A stretch of DNA of 64,000 bases from CAXMMR01 sp963692975. Its GTDB lineage: Bacteria; Pseudomonadota; Alphaproteobacteria; Acetobacterales; Acetobacteraceae. Every line of letters begins with the position of its first letter. The stretch's first letter is position 1. Both the position numbers and the translations under genes were made by a program. This document shows positions 45,603 through 53,546 of the stretch, one piece after another. The notes under the pieces are model-generated. The model searched no databases and was not told the DNA's origin. It saw nothing but the letters and a program-made list of their open reading frames with translations. The stretch covers positions 151,307 to 215,306 of the forward strand of contig CAXMMR010000031.1 in NCBI GenBank assembly GCA_963692975.2, written 5' to 3'.

Positions 45603-46057
45603 GCGCCGGCTTTGGCTTCGGCGACGATGGCGGCTTGCACGTTGGCGCCGAACTTTTTGCTCAGCTCGTCGCTCTTCGCGCGAAACACCGGTTGACCGAT
45701 CCCGCCGAGCTTGCCCGTCAGTCCCATGTCGACCGTGTAACTGATCTTCGTGATCGCCGCATCGACCGGTTCGAGCCGCACGGTTGCGGTCGCCGTCAAA
45801 CGTCCGCCCGGCGCGTTGCCGCCGACGGTGGCATCGATTGCGGTGGGCGGTTCGACCTTCGTCAATTCCACCACGACATCGAACGTCAGCGAAATCGGGC
45901 CGACGCGATTCGTCAGCTTCGCGCCATATTTATTGTCGCCGAGTTCTTTGAGGTCGGTGCAGCCCGGAATGCATTTCGCAAGCATGAACGGATCGTTGAT
46001 GAACGCGAACGCCCTATCTTGCGGGACCGCGACCGTGAAATTACCGCCGGTTTGCAA
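45599..46057 (-). CDS. coxG: CoxG-type SRPBCC protein (CO dehydrogenase subunit G)
   Basis: 152 residues. NFTVAVPQDRAFAFINDP, then CIPGCTDLKELGDNKYGAKL is the conserved CoxG start, and GLTGKLGGIGQPVFRAKSDE the C-terminal helix. CoxG proteins help maturation or membrane attachment of molybdenum hydroxylases and lie in their operons. Here the gene overlaps the FAD subunit by 4 bp and the upstream hydrolase by 17 bp. Confidence 0.88.
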   Translation of the reverse strand: MQTGGNFTVAVPQDRAFAFINDPFMLAKCIPGCTDLKELGDNKYGAKLTNRVGPISLTFDVVVELTKVEPPTAIDATVGGNAPGGRLTATATVRLEPVDAAITKISYTVDMGLTGKLGGIGQPVFRAKSDELSKKFGANVQAAIVAEAKAGA

Positions 46058-46868
46058 GGCTGCCGTCTTTCCGCGCGATGACTGCTTCGAGCATCGCGGC
46101 GATGCGATCCGGAATCTCGATCGGCGTCAGATGCCGTGCCTTCGGCACGATCGTGAGCTTCGAGCCGGCGATTTGATCGTTGAGCGCGCGTGCCATGTCG
46201 GGCGGCGTCGCATAGTCTTCTTCACCGACGAGAATTTCGGTCGGCACGGCAATGGCTTTCGTCTCCGCGCGCAAATCGAACGCCCCGAGCATCTCGCAAG
46301 TCGCAACGTACGCCGGGATGTCGCTGGCGAGAAACACGCCGGCGAAATGATCGGCGACGTCCTTATGGCTTTCGCGGAAGCCGTCGCTGAACCAGCGCGT
46401 CTGCTGAAAAGCGACCATGCTGCCGAGACCGTCGGTAACGGCCTTTTGCCCGCGTTCGGCCCAGCTCTTCGGTGCGTCGGCGCCGTACCACGAGGTCGTG
46501 TCGATCAAGCCGAGGCCGTCGAGCATCTCGGGATACGATACGGCGAACTGCAGCGTGACGCTACCGCCCATCGATGCGCCGGCCACGAACGTGTGGTCCC
46601 ACCCGATTGCATCGAGCAGATCCTTGAGATCGTCGGCAAAGAGCTTGGTTGTGTACGGACCGGCGGTCTTCGCCGACGCGCCGTGGCCGCGGCAGTCGTA
46701 CGCCAGCACGTCAGCCCGGCCGCCCAGGGCGGCGATAACGCCGTCCCAGACGCTGCGATCGAGCGCCAGCGAGTGGATCAGCGTCAGGCGCGGCGCTCCC
46801 GGCTTGCCCGATTCGTGCAGCGTATACTGCAGTTCGGCTCCGTCGCGCGCGGTGGTTTTGGCGTTCAT
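46041..46868 (-). CDS. Alpha/beta hydrolase, 3-oxoadipate enol-lactonase-like
   Basis: 275 residues. Oxyanion segment TLIHSLALDRSVWD, nucleophile elbow VAGASMGGSVTLQFA (about 95), Asp in ILVGEEDYATPP and the catalytic His in KARHLTPIEIPD. PcaD-like members open lactones in aromatic breakdown; this one lies at the head of a molybdenum-hydroxylase cluster, so it may act on the hydroxylated product of an aromatic or N-heterocyclic compound, which is inference. ATG 46868 is chosen over one 15 nt earlier. Divergent from the next gene by 77 bp. Confidence 0.85.
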   Translation of the reverse strand: MNAKTTARDGAELQYTLHESGKPGAPRLTLIHSLALDRSVWDGVIAALGGRADVLAYDCRGHGASAKTAGPYTTKLFADDLKDLLDAIGWDHTFVAGASMGGSVTLQFAVSYPEMLDGLGLIDTTSWYGADAPKSWAERGQKAVTDGLGSMVAFQQTRWFSDGFRESHKDVADHFAGVFLASDIPAYVATCEMLGAFDLRAETKAIAVPTEILVGEEDYATPPDMARALNDQIAGSKLTIVPKARHLTPIEIPDRIAAMLEAVIARKDGSLANRR

Positions 46869-46945
46869 TGGCACTAAATTCAACCGTAGTCCCTTGCGTC
46901 GTACCCTGTCAACCGAAAAAGCCGCTTCGCGGGTATAGGGTTCGC

Positions 46946-47424
46946 ATGACCGCTTTCCGCACCACCATCGTTGCGCTGGCGCTCGCCGGCGCCGTGCCCG
47001 CTATTGCACTCGCCGACCCGTCGCCGGCACCAGGCCCCGCGTCGCCCGATGCCGCCACGAGTGCGTATTTCGGCGCACTGAACACCGGCAATCGTCGCGC
47101 CTTCTTCCGCTCCGTCTCAACCGGGTTTCAGGCGATTCTGCCCGATGGATCCGAGCTTGATCCGGGCGACTTCATCGGCGGATCGAGGCACGGCAACTCA
47201 ATCGCAGTACGCCCGTACAGTCGATTCATGTTTCGCGGACGTCGGCCGTGGGCGATACGGCGACGGAGACCGTCGACGTGAGCTCGTGGGACAACGTTCA
47301 GAACGGGACGCCGCTCACGCTCGAACGCAACGCGGCAACACACCGCTTGACGCTCGCGCGCGGCAGCGACGGCATTTGGCGCGTGTCCGAAGACCACGTC
47401 ACGTCAGCGACGACGGTCCTCTAA
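46946..47424 (+). pseudogene. Small secreted protein with internal frameshift
   Basis: A signal peptide (TTIVALALAGAVPAIALADP) is followed by TSAYFGALNTGNRRAFFRSV, reminiscent of NTF2/SnoaL-type small folds. The first frame is coherent to about 47,182 (DFIGG) and a second frame is coherent from there to the TAA at 47,424 (IEARQLNRSTP, then TETVDVSSWDNV and GIWRVSEDHV). One missing base near 47,182 explains it. Joined, the product would be about 159 residues. It could be a sequencing error or a genuine pseudogene. No function assigned. Confidence 0.6.
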
Positions 47425-47436
47425 GACGCTGCCGCG

Positions 47437-48510
47437 CTACGCGGCGACGGTGCTGATGCGCTTGACGATGGCGTCTGCGACGTCGTTCGTCGAGGCGCCG
47501 TCTTCACGGTCGAGGTCGCGCGTGCGCGGGCCTTCGATCAGCGTCTCCGCGACGGCGCGCTCGATTGCCGACGCGCCGGCTTCGTCGCCGAGCGAGTAAC
47601 GAGCGAGCATCGCGGCCGAGAGAATCGCGCCGATCGGGTTGGCTATTTGCTTGCCGGCAATGTCGGGCGCCGTACCGCTGATCGGTTCGTACAGCCCGAA
47701 ACTATTCGCATCGGGCGCACTGCCGAGCGCCGCGCTAGCGGCGGTGCCGATCGTGCCGGTGATCATCGCGGCTTCGTCGCTGAGGATGTCGCCGAACATG
47801 TTCTCGGTCACGATCACATCGAAGGCGCGCGGGTCGCGCACGAGCTGCATTGCGGCGTTGTCGACGAGCATATGCTCGAGCTGCACGTCGGGATATTCTT
47901 TCGAGACGGCGATGACGATGCGGCGCCACAACTGCGAGCTGAGCAACACGTTGTTCTTGTCGACCGACGTGAGCCGCTTGCCGCGCATGCGCGCGAGCTT
48001 GAACGCGAAATGCGCGACGCGTTCGATTTCGTAGTCGCGGTAGATCAGCACGTCGCGCACGGTTTCGTGACCGTCTTCGATGCCGATCGACTTATCGCCG
48101 AAATACAGTCCGCCGGTGAGCTCGCGCACGAACACGAGATCCATCCCGTCGACGAGTTCCGAGCGCAACGGCGAACGCGTTTCCATACCGGGGAATACGC
48201 GCGCGGGCCGGATGTTCGCGAACAGGTTGAAGTGTTTGCGCAAGCCGAGGATCGCGGCTTCGGGCCGCTTGCCGGGCTCGAGCTGATCGTACCCCGGACC
48301 GCCGACCGCGCCGAAGAGAATCGCGGCGCTGTTCGTGCAGATCTCGACGGTTTTCGCGGGCATCGGTTCGCCGGCGCTTTCGATGGCACTCGCGCCGATC
48401 GGCGCTTCGACGAATGTGAGACCGGGATGCGCGGCGTCGAGCACGCGCAGAGCAGCAGCGGTGACTTCGGGACCGATCCCGTCACCGGGTAGAACGGCGA
48501 TCTGGGTCAT
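47437..48510 (-). CDS. leuB: 3-isopropylmalate dehydrogenase
   Basis: 357 residues. Third step specific to leucine synthesis, NAD-dependent oxidative decarboxylation. IAVLPGDGIGPEVTAAAL at the N-terminus, FGAVGGPGYD, RELTGGLYFGDK and TENMFGDILSDEAAM are the isopropylmalate/isocitrate dehydrogenase signature. ATG 48510 overlaps the leuD stop by 4 bp. Last gene of the operon; it ends 12 bp from the convergent small secreted gene. Confidence 0.96.
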   Translation of the reverse strand: MTQIAVLPGDGIGPEVTAAALRVLDAAHPGLTFVEAPIGASAIESAGEPMPAKTVEICTNSAAILFGAVGGPGYDQLEPGKRPEAAILGLRKHFNLFANIRPARVFPGMETRSPLRSELVDGMDLVFVRELTGGLYFGDKSIGIEDGHETVRDVLIYRDYEIERVAHFAFKLARMRGKRLTSVDKNNVLLSSQLWRRIVIAVSKEYPDVQLEHMLVDNAAMQLVRDPRAFDVIVTENMFGDILSDEAAMITGTIGTAASAALGSAPDANSFGLYEPISGTAPDIAGKQIANPIGAILSAAMLARYSLGDEAGASAIERAVAETLIEGPRTRDLDREDGASTNDVADAIVKRISTVAA

Positions 48511-49037
48511 GACGCGCGCTTGGCCTCCCACGCACGAATCGCGGGGATCTTGCTGTTGAGATACTTGAGGAAGCCGCCGCCGAGCACGAACGGCTTGCGC
48601 GCCGGATCGAGCTTGAATGCGATCGGCGCATCGTCGTCGGCTTGCACGGTTTCGTTCTCGACATCGATCGTGATCGTCTTCGCCGCGGCGAAACGCGGGA
48701 TCAATTCCGCATCGACGATCACCGGCACGAGGCCGTTGGTATAGCAATTTTCGTGAAAAATGCGCGCGAAGCTGGGCGAAACGACGGCCTTAATGCCGAC
48801 GCCCAGCAGTGCCCAAGCGGCGTGTTCGCGCGAGGAACCGCAGCCGACGTTTTCGCCCGCGACCCACACGACCGCACCCGGATGCTCGTCGAGCATCTTG
48901 CGACCGTTGGTCATCCCGGTGAAGCAGTATTCGCCCATTCCGGAATCATCGATCGTCGTGAGGTGTTTCGCCGGAATGATCTGATCCGTATCGACGTTGG
49001 CGTTCGGAATCGGTAACACCGGTCCGGAGATGATCAT
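48507..49037 (-). CDS. leuD: 3-isopropylmalate dehydratase small subunit
   Basis: 176 residues, the short form found with the ~420-445-residue LeuC type. NVDTDQIIPAKHL and GENVGCGSSREHAAWAL are the conserved swivelling-domain segments. It forms the isomerase with LeuC. Start overlaps the leuC stop by 4 bp and stop overlaps the leuB start by 4 bp. Confidence 0.95.
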   Translation of the reverse strand: MIISGPVLPIPNANVDTDQIIPAKHLTTIDDSGMGEYCFTGMTNGRKMLDEHPGAVVWVAGENVGCGSSREHAAWALLGVGIKAVVSPSFARIFHENCYTNGLVPVIVDAELIPRFAAAKTITIDVENETVQADDDAPIAFKLDPARKPFVLGGGFLKYLNSKIPAIRAWEAKRAS

Positions 49038-50371
49038 GCGTTCACCTTTTCACGCGCGGCCGGCACGTCGCTCGGCGACGCGATGCGGCCCATCACGGCC
49101 GATGCGGCCACGACTTGCGGCGATGCGAGATGCACGCGACCGCCGTCACCCATCCGGCCTTGGAAGTTACGATTCGTCGACGACACGACGCGCGTGCCCG
49201 GCGCGATCACGCCGACCGACATGCCGAGACACGGTCCGCACGACGAGTGCGTCCACAGCGCGCCGGCGTCTTGGAAAATGTCGTGCAAGCCTTCGCGTTC
49301 GGCTTGGCGCTTCACGCCGACCGAACCCGGCGTGATGATCGTCGGCACGACGACCTTTTGGCCTTTGAGTACTTCGGCCGCCGCGCGCAAATCGCTGATG
49401 CGCGAATTCGTGCACGAACCGATGAAGCACTGATCGATCTCGATGCTCTTCATCGCGGTACCGACGGTGAGGCCCATGTACTGCAGCGATTCCGGATGCG
49501 CGTCGGCCGGCACCGTGCCGTCGATCGACGAATTTTCGCCGGGGTTCGTGCCCCATGTAACGACCGGGCGCACCGTGGCGCCGTCGATTGTGACCGTGCG
49601 ATCGTATTCGGCATCGGGATCGGGCTGGAGCGAGGTCCAGTTGGTCGGCTTGAGCGTCGTCTCGGCCAGATACGCTGCCGTCTTCTCATCCGGCGCGATC
49701 AAGCCGGCCGTTGCGCCCGCTTCGATCGCCATGTTGCAGACCGTCATGCGGCCGTCCATCGAAAGTTTGCTGATCGCCGAACCCGTGTACTCGAGCGCGT
49801 AGCCGGTGCCGCCCTTGAAGCCGATCGTCTTGATGATCGTGAGGATCAAATCTTTCGCGGTCACGTCGGACGCGAGTTCGCCGGTGATCTCGATCTTCAT
49901 CACCTTGGGCCGTTGCAGCACGAGCACTTGCGCGAGCATCGCGCCGCCTTGCGCGGTCGAACCGACGCCGAGTGCGAACGTGCCGAAGGCGCCGAGCGTG
50001 CCGGTGTGGCTATCGCCGCACGCGATCACCATGCCCGGCGTGACGTAGCCCTTTTCGGGGATGATCACGTGGCAGATGCCGTTGTCGCCGATGTCGTGAA
50101 AGCGGATCTTCTGGCGCTTGGCCCACGCGCGCAACGTCTGCGCTTGAATCGCGGTGGCCGTATCTTTGGCCGGCGCGACGTGGTCGATCAGCGAGACGAT
50201 CTTATTGGGATCGTAGAGTTTGTCTTCGAAATCGCGCTCGATCGCGATGATCCCCTGCGGTGAGGTGATCTCGTGCGCGACCACGAGGTCGACGAAGATC
50301 AACGCGCTGCCGCCCGGCAACTCCTCGACGACGTGCGATTCCCAGATTTTATCGAACAGCGATTTTTTCAT
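49034..50371 (-). CDS. leuC: 3-isopropylmalate dehydratase large subunit
   Basis: 445 residues, aconitase family with a [4Fe-4S] cluster. Cluster Cys residues are seen in GSCTNSRISDLRAA and HSSCGPCLGMSVG, the third upstream; CGDSHTGTLGAFGTFALGVG is the aconitase signature. The ATG at 50371 lies in the ilvN stop (4-bp overlap). The open frame extends 144 nt further, which I reject because it crosses ilvN. The type is closer to the LeuC/homoaconitase short branch than to the enterobacterial enzyme. Confidence 0.95.
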   Translation of the reverse strand: MKKSLFDKIWESHVVEELPGGSALIFVDLVVAHEITSPQGIIAIERDFEDKLYDPNKIVSLIDHVAPAKDTATAIQAQTLRAWAKRQKIRFHDIGDNGICHVIIPEKGYVTPGMVIACGDSHTGTLGAFGTFALGVGSTAQGGAMLAQVLVLQRPKVMKIEITGELASDVTAKDLILTIIKTIGFKGGTGYALEYTGSAISKLSMDGRMTVCNMAIEAGATAGLIAPDEKTAAYLAETTLKPTNWTSLQPDPDAEYDRTVTIDGATVRPVVTWGTNPGENSSIDGTVPADAHPESLQYMGLTVGTAMKSIEIDQCFIGSCTNSRISDLRAAAEVLKGQKVVVPTIITPGSVGVKRQAEREGLHDIFQDAGALWTHSSCGPCLGMSVGVIAPGTRVVSSTNRNFQGRMGDGGRVHLASPQVVAASAVMGRIASPSDVPAAREKVNA

Positions 50372-50586
50372 GATGCGACAAAGATTCTTTCGAATTGAAC
50401 GATGCGATCGATTTGCGCGCGCAGGCGCTCGAGTTGCGTCGGATCGCCGGCAAACTCGAAGTGGGCCGTGGTCACGGTGTCGGTCGATTTCGAATCGACA
50501 CGCGTCGCCATGCATTGAAAGCGATGCGCCATGTTGATGACGCGGGCGACGGTGCGCGCGTCGCCGACTTCCATATCGTATTTCAC
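50368..50586 (-). CDS. ilvN: Acetolactate synthase small (regulatory) subunit, short ACT form
   Basis: 72 residues starting at GTG 50586, which overlaps the ilvB stop as GTGA. It is a single ACT-like domain (DARTVARVINMAHRFQ, then LERLRAQIDRIVQFERI), comparable in size to IlvM rather than the ~160-residue IlvH. It would bind the catalytic subunit and may mediate valine feedback, but the usual N-terminal Gly-rich ACT loop is atypical. Position between ilvB and leuC makes the assignment fairly safe. Confidence 0.78.
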   Translation of the reverse strand: MKYDMEVGDARTVARVINMAHRFQCMATRVDSKSTDTVTTAHFEFAGDPTQLERLRAQIDRIVQFERIFVAS

Positions 50587-52277
50587 GCTTTTGATTCCAT
50601 CAGGTCTTCCACGACGCCGCCCGACGGGATCATCGGCCAGACCAGTTCGTCGGGGTAGCACGACGCGTGCAGCAACGCAGGACCGTTGTAGGCGAGGAAC
50701 GCATCGAGCGTGCTCTGCGCATCTTCCGGACCGTTGATGCGGAACGACTCGATGTCATATGCGCTTGCGATCGTGCAGAAGTCAGGATTATCGGAGAGGT
50801 TCGTCGCCGAGTAACGCTCGTCGTAGAACAGCTCTTGCCATTGCCGCACCATGCCGAGATTGCGGTTATCGATCAAAACGATCTTGACCGGCACCTGATA
50901 GCGCTTCACCGTCGCGAGCTCGGGCATCGTCATTTGGAAACCGCCGTCGCCGCACACCGCGAACACCGGGCGGCCCGGATTCGCAAAACACGCGCCGATA
51001 GCCGACGGGAAACCGAAACCCATCGAGCCCAGGCCGGCGGAGGTGCAGAAGTCGCGCGGCGTTTGCGGTTTCACGCGCTGCGCGGTCCACATCTGATGCT
51101 GACCGACGTCGGTGCAGATGATGGCGTTGCCCGGGATCTTCGCCAGGAACGTATCGAGGAAATCGGTCGCCGAGAGATGACCGTCTTTAGCGTCGTCGCT
51201 GGGCAACGGACCGCCGAGTGCTTTCGCTTGAACGGCCCAATCATCGAAACGCGGCGTATAGCTCGTCTTCAGTTCGGCGATGATCGCGTTGATCGTGTCG
51301 GCCGAATCGCCGTGCAGCGGGATGTCGGTCGGGATGATTTTGTTGAACTCGGTCGCGTCGATATCGTTGTGCACAACCGTCGCGCCCTTGACGAAACGAT
51401 CGGGCCGGCCGGTGACGCGATCGTCGAACCGCATGCCGAACGCAAGCACGACGTCGGCCGTGTGCACGGTGAGATTTGCGGCTTTCGTGCCGTGCATGCC
51501 GAGCATGCCGAGACCGTGAACGTCGTTCGGATCCGATGCACCCAAACCGCAGATCGTGGTGGTGTGCGGCAGGCCGAGCAGCGCGCACAACGCGCGGAAC
51601 GCCTTGACCGCTTTCGGATCGCGCACGCCGCCACCGGCAATGGCGACCGGACGATGTGCGGTGCGAATCGCCTTCACGGCCGCGGCCACCGCGTCGGGCG
51701 CCGCGACCGGACGCACGTCGCGCAGCTTGCGCGGTGCACTTTGTTCTGGCACGTAGGGCGCTTTGAGGATGTCGGTCGGAATGTCGACCAGTACCGGACC
51801 GGGCCGGCCGCTGCGCGCGAGCGCGAAGGCTTCACGCACTTTGGTGTAGATTTGCGCCGGATCGGTGACGAGGATGCTGGCCTTCGTGGTGCACTGCGTG
51901 ATCGCGCAGACATCGGCTTCTTGGAAACCGTCGGTGCCCATTAGCGCCGTGCGGACTTGACCCGTGATCGCGACGACCGGGATCGAGTCCATCATCGCAT
52001 CGACGAGACCCGTGATGAGGTTGGTCGCGCCCGGACCCGAGGTCGCGCAGCATACGCCGACACGACCACTGGTGCGCGCATACCCGCCCGCTGCAAACGC
52101 CGCGCCCGCTTCGTGCCGGACGAGGATGTGACGCATGGGGTGTCCGTAGAGCGCATCGTAGAACGGCATGATGGTGCCGCCCGGGTAGCCGAAAATAACG
52201 TCGACTCCCTCGCGTTCGAGTGCTTCGAGAACGGCGTCACCGCCCGTCCGCGGCCGCGGCGTTGTTGCGGGATTCAT
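50583..52277 (-). CDS. ilvB: Acetolactate synthase large subunit
   Basis: 564 residues. ThDP/FAD enzyme for the first common step of valine and isoleucine synthesis. The activating Glu is in LVRHEAGAAFAAGGYAR (about 55), GPGATNLITG follows, and the ThDP-binding GDGGFQMTMPELATV is near 435 with NNRNLGMVRQW-like IDNRNLGMVRQW. Start overlaps the ilvC stop by 4 bp. Shares the attenuated leader in front of ilvC. Confidence 0.96.
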   Translation of the reverse strand: MNPATTPRPRTGGDAVLEALEREGVDVIFGYPGGTIMPFYDALYGHPMRHILVRHEAGAAFAAGGYARTSGRVGVCCATSGPGATNLITGLVDAMMDSIPVVAITGQVRTALMGTDGFQEADVCAITQCTTKASILVTDPAQIYTKVREAFALARSGRPGPVLVDIPTDILKAPYVPEQSAPRKLRDVRPVAAPDAVAAAVKAIRTAHRPVAIAGGGVRDPKAVKAFRALCALLGLPHTTTICGLGASDPNDVHGLGMLGMHGTKAANLTVHTADVVLAFGMRFDDRVTGRPDRFVKGATVVHNDIDATEFNKIIPTDIPLHGDSADTINAIIAELKTSYTPRFDDWAVQAKALGGPLPSDDAKDGHLSATDFLDTFLAKIPGNAIICTDVGQHQMWTAQRVKPQTPRDFCTSAGLGSMGFGFPSAIGACFANPGRPVFAVCGDGGFQMTMPELATVKRYQVPVKIVLIDNRNLGMVRQWQELFYDERYSATNLSDNPDFCTIASAYDIESFRINGPEDAQSTLDAFLAYNGPALLHASCYPDELVWPMIPSGGVVEDLMESKA

Positions 52278-53287
52278 TTTGCAGGTGCCGGTGCCTTATC
52301 GGTTTGGAACCACGGCATCAACGTGCGCAATTTCGCGCCGACCTTCTCGATCGGATGCGCGGCCGCCGCGGCCTTGTATTCGGTGAACTTCGGCTTGCCG
52401 GCCGCGTGTTCGGCGACCCACTGTTGCGCGAAGGTGCCGGATTGGATTTCTTTGAGGATCGTTTTCATCGTGGCTTTGGTCTCATCGTTCACGATGCGCG
52501 GTCCGCGCGTGTAGTCGCCGTATTTCGCGGTGTTGCTGATGCTCTCGCGCATGCCCTCGATGCCTTTTTCGTACATCAAGTCGACGATCAACTTGAGTTC
52601 GTGCAAGCATTCGAAGTACGCCATCTCGGGCGCGTAGCCGGCATCGACCAGCGTTTCGAAGCCCGCGGTCACAAGCGCGGTCGTGCCGCCGCAGAGCACG
52701 GCTTGTTCGCCGAACAGATCGGTTTCGGTCTCTTCGCGGAAGTTCGTTTCGAGCACGCCCGCGCGGCCGCCGCCAATGCCGCTCGCATACGCGGCCGCCA
52801 TCGCTTTGGCGTTACCGGATGCATCTTGATGAATCGCGATGAGACACGGCACGCCGCGGCCCATTTCGTATTCGTGGCGGACCATGCGGCCCGGCCCCTT
52901 CGGTGCGCACATCCACACGTCGACGCTGGCCGGCGGGACGATGGTGCCGAAGTGAATCGCGAAGCCGTGCGCAAACGCCAGCGCCGAACCCGGCTTCAAG
53001 TTGTCCTTGACGTCGCGCATATACGTCGCGGGCTGCTCCTCATCGGGGATCAGCATCATGGTGATGTCGGCGCGCTTCACCGCGTCGGCGACTTCCGCCA
53101 CCTCGACGCCGTCGCGCTGAGCACCGGGACGCGACTTCGAATCGCCGCGCAGTCCGACGATCACTTTGCAGCCGGAATCGCGCAGGTTCAGCGCGTGTGC
53201 GCGGCCCTGGCTTCCGTAGCCCAAGATCGTGATCGTTTTTCCTTCGATTGCGCCGCGGTCGATGTCGCGGTCATAGATGGCTTCCAT
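52274..53287 (-). CDS. ilvC: Ketol-acid reductoisomerase, class I
   Basis: 337 residues. Converts acetolactate to dihydroxyisovalerate with NAD(P)H and Mg. Rossmann motif ILGYGSQGRAHALNLRDSG at ~24; AHGFAIHFG; metal site DLFGEQAVLCGG and ETLVDAGYAPEMAYFECLHE. The ATG at 53287 has GGAGGA three bases upstream, on the far side of the leader terminator. The open frame continues upstream through the attenuator, which I exclude. First structural gene of the ilv-leu operon. Confidence 0.96.
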   Translation of the reverse strand: MEAIYDRDIDRGAIEGKTITILGYGSQGRAHALNLRDSGCKVIVGLRGDSKSRPGAQRDGVEVAEVADAVKRADITMMLIPDEEQPATYMRDVKDNLKPGSALAFAHGFAIHFGTIVPPASVDVWMCAPKGPGRMVRHEYEMGRGVPCLIAIHQDASGNAKAMAAAYASGIGGGRAGVLETNFREETETDLFGEQAVLCGGTTALVTAGFETLVDAGYAPEMAYFECLHELKLIVDLMYEKGIEGMRESISNTAKYGDYTRGPRIVNDETKATMKTILKEIQSGTFAQQWVAEHAAGKPKFTEYKAAAAAHPIEKVGAKLRTLMPWFQTDKAPAPAK

Positions 53288-53312
53288 GGATCCTCCGGAG
53301 CGGTTTGGCATT

Positions 53313-53340
53313 AAAAAACCCCTCGTCGTTCGGCGAGGGG
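53313..53340 (-). terminator. Attenuator terminator in the ilv-leu leader
   Basis: Stem CCCCTCG (53340-53334), 8-nt loop, CGAGGGG (53325-53319) and six T (53318-53313), ending 25 bp before the ilvC start. The 5' arm can instead pair with GGCGAGG at 53387-53381 through CCTCGCC (53338-53332), which would prevent the terminator. GCCTCG at 53423-53418, inside the leader-peptide codons, can pair with CGAGGC (53385-53380) and free the terminator. Confidence 0.85.
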
Positions 53341-53367
53341 CTTGCAGCGTTTGTGACTCGCTTGAGT

Positions 53368-53448
53368 CTACGCAGCAGCGCCTCGCCGACCCGTAAGGGC
53401 GACAAGAACGATAACAACGAGGCCGAAGCGAACGGGCGCGGTAAACAC
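53368..53448 (-). CDS. Branched-chain amino-acid leader peptide
   Basis: 26 residues from GTG: MFTAPVRFGLVVIVLVALTG then RRGAAA. Seven of eight consecutive positions (LVVIVLVAL region) are Leu, Val or Ile, and the stop lies 28 bp before the terminator stem. The first pairing segment sits at the Gly-Leu codons just before the Val run, so a ribosome stalled for Val/Ile/Leu would cover it and favour antitermination. There is almost no space for a ribosome site between the likely transcription start and GTG, so translation may be leaderless. Too short to be found by ordinary gene callers. Confidence 0.75.
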   Translation of the reverse strand: MFTAPVRFGLVVIVLVALTGRRGAAA

Positions 53449-53457
53449 GTTGCACTG

Positions 53458-53486
53458 AGACTAACACGGCCTAGCCGAAGCGTCAA
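53458..53486 (-). promoter_or_regulatory. Probable promoter of the ilv-leu operon
   Basis: TTGACG (53486-53481), 17-bp spacer, TAGTCT (53463-53458), about 10 bp before the leader-peptide GTG. A second pair, TTGACA (53496-53491) with a 17-bp spacer to TAGGCC, overlaps it. The -35 elements are good and the -10 elements weak. Confidence 0.5.
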
Positions 53487-53546
53487 CCTGTGTCAACCTC
53501 TTCCATGAGATTTTGCCCCACATTTCCCCGTGCCGGAGGGCCCCCC

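Noticed and set aside
53288..53467. Longer ilvC start inside the leader (60 more residues)
   Set aside because: The extension would be translated from the attenuator, including the terminator; ATG 53287 has a near-perfect ribosome site and matches the family start.
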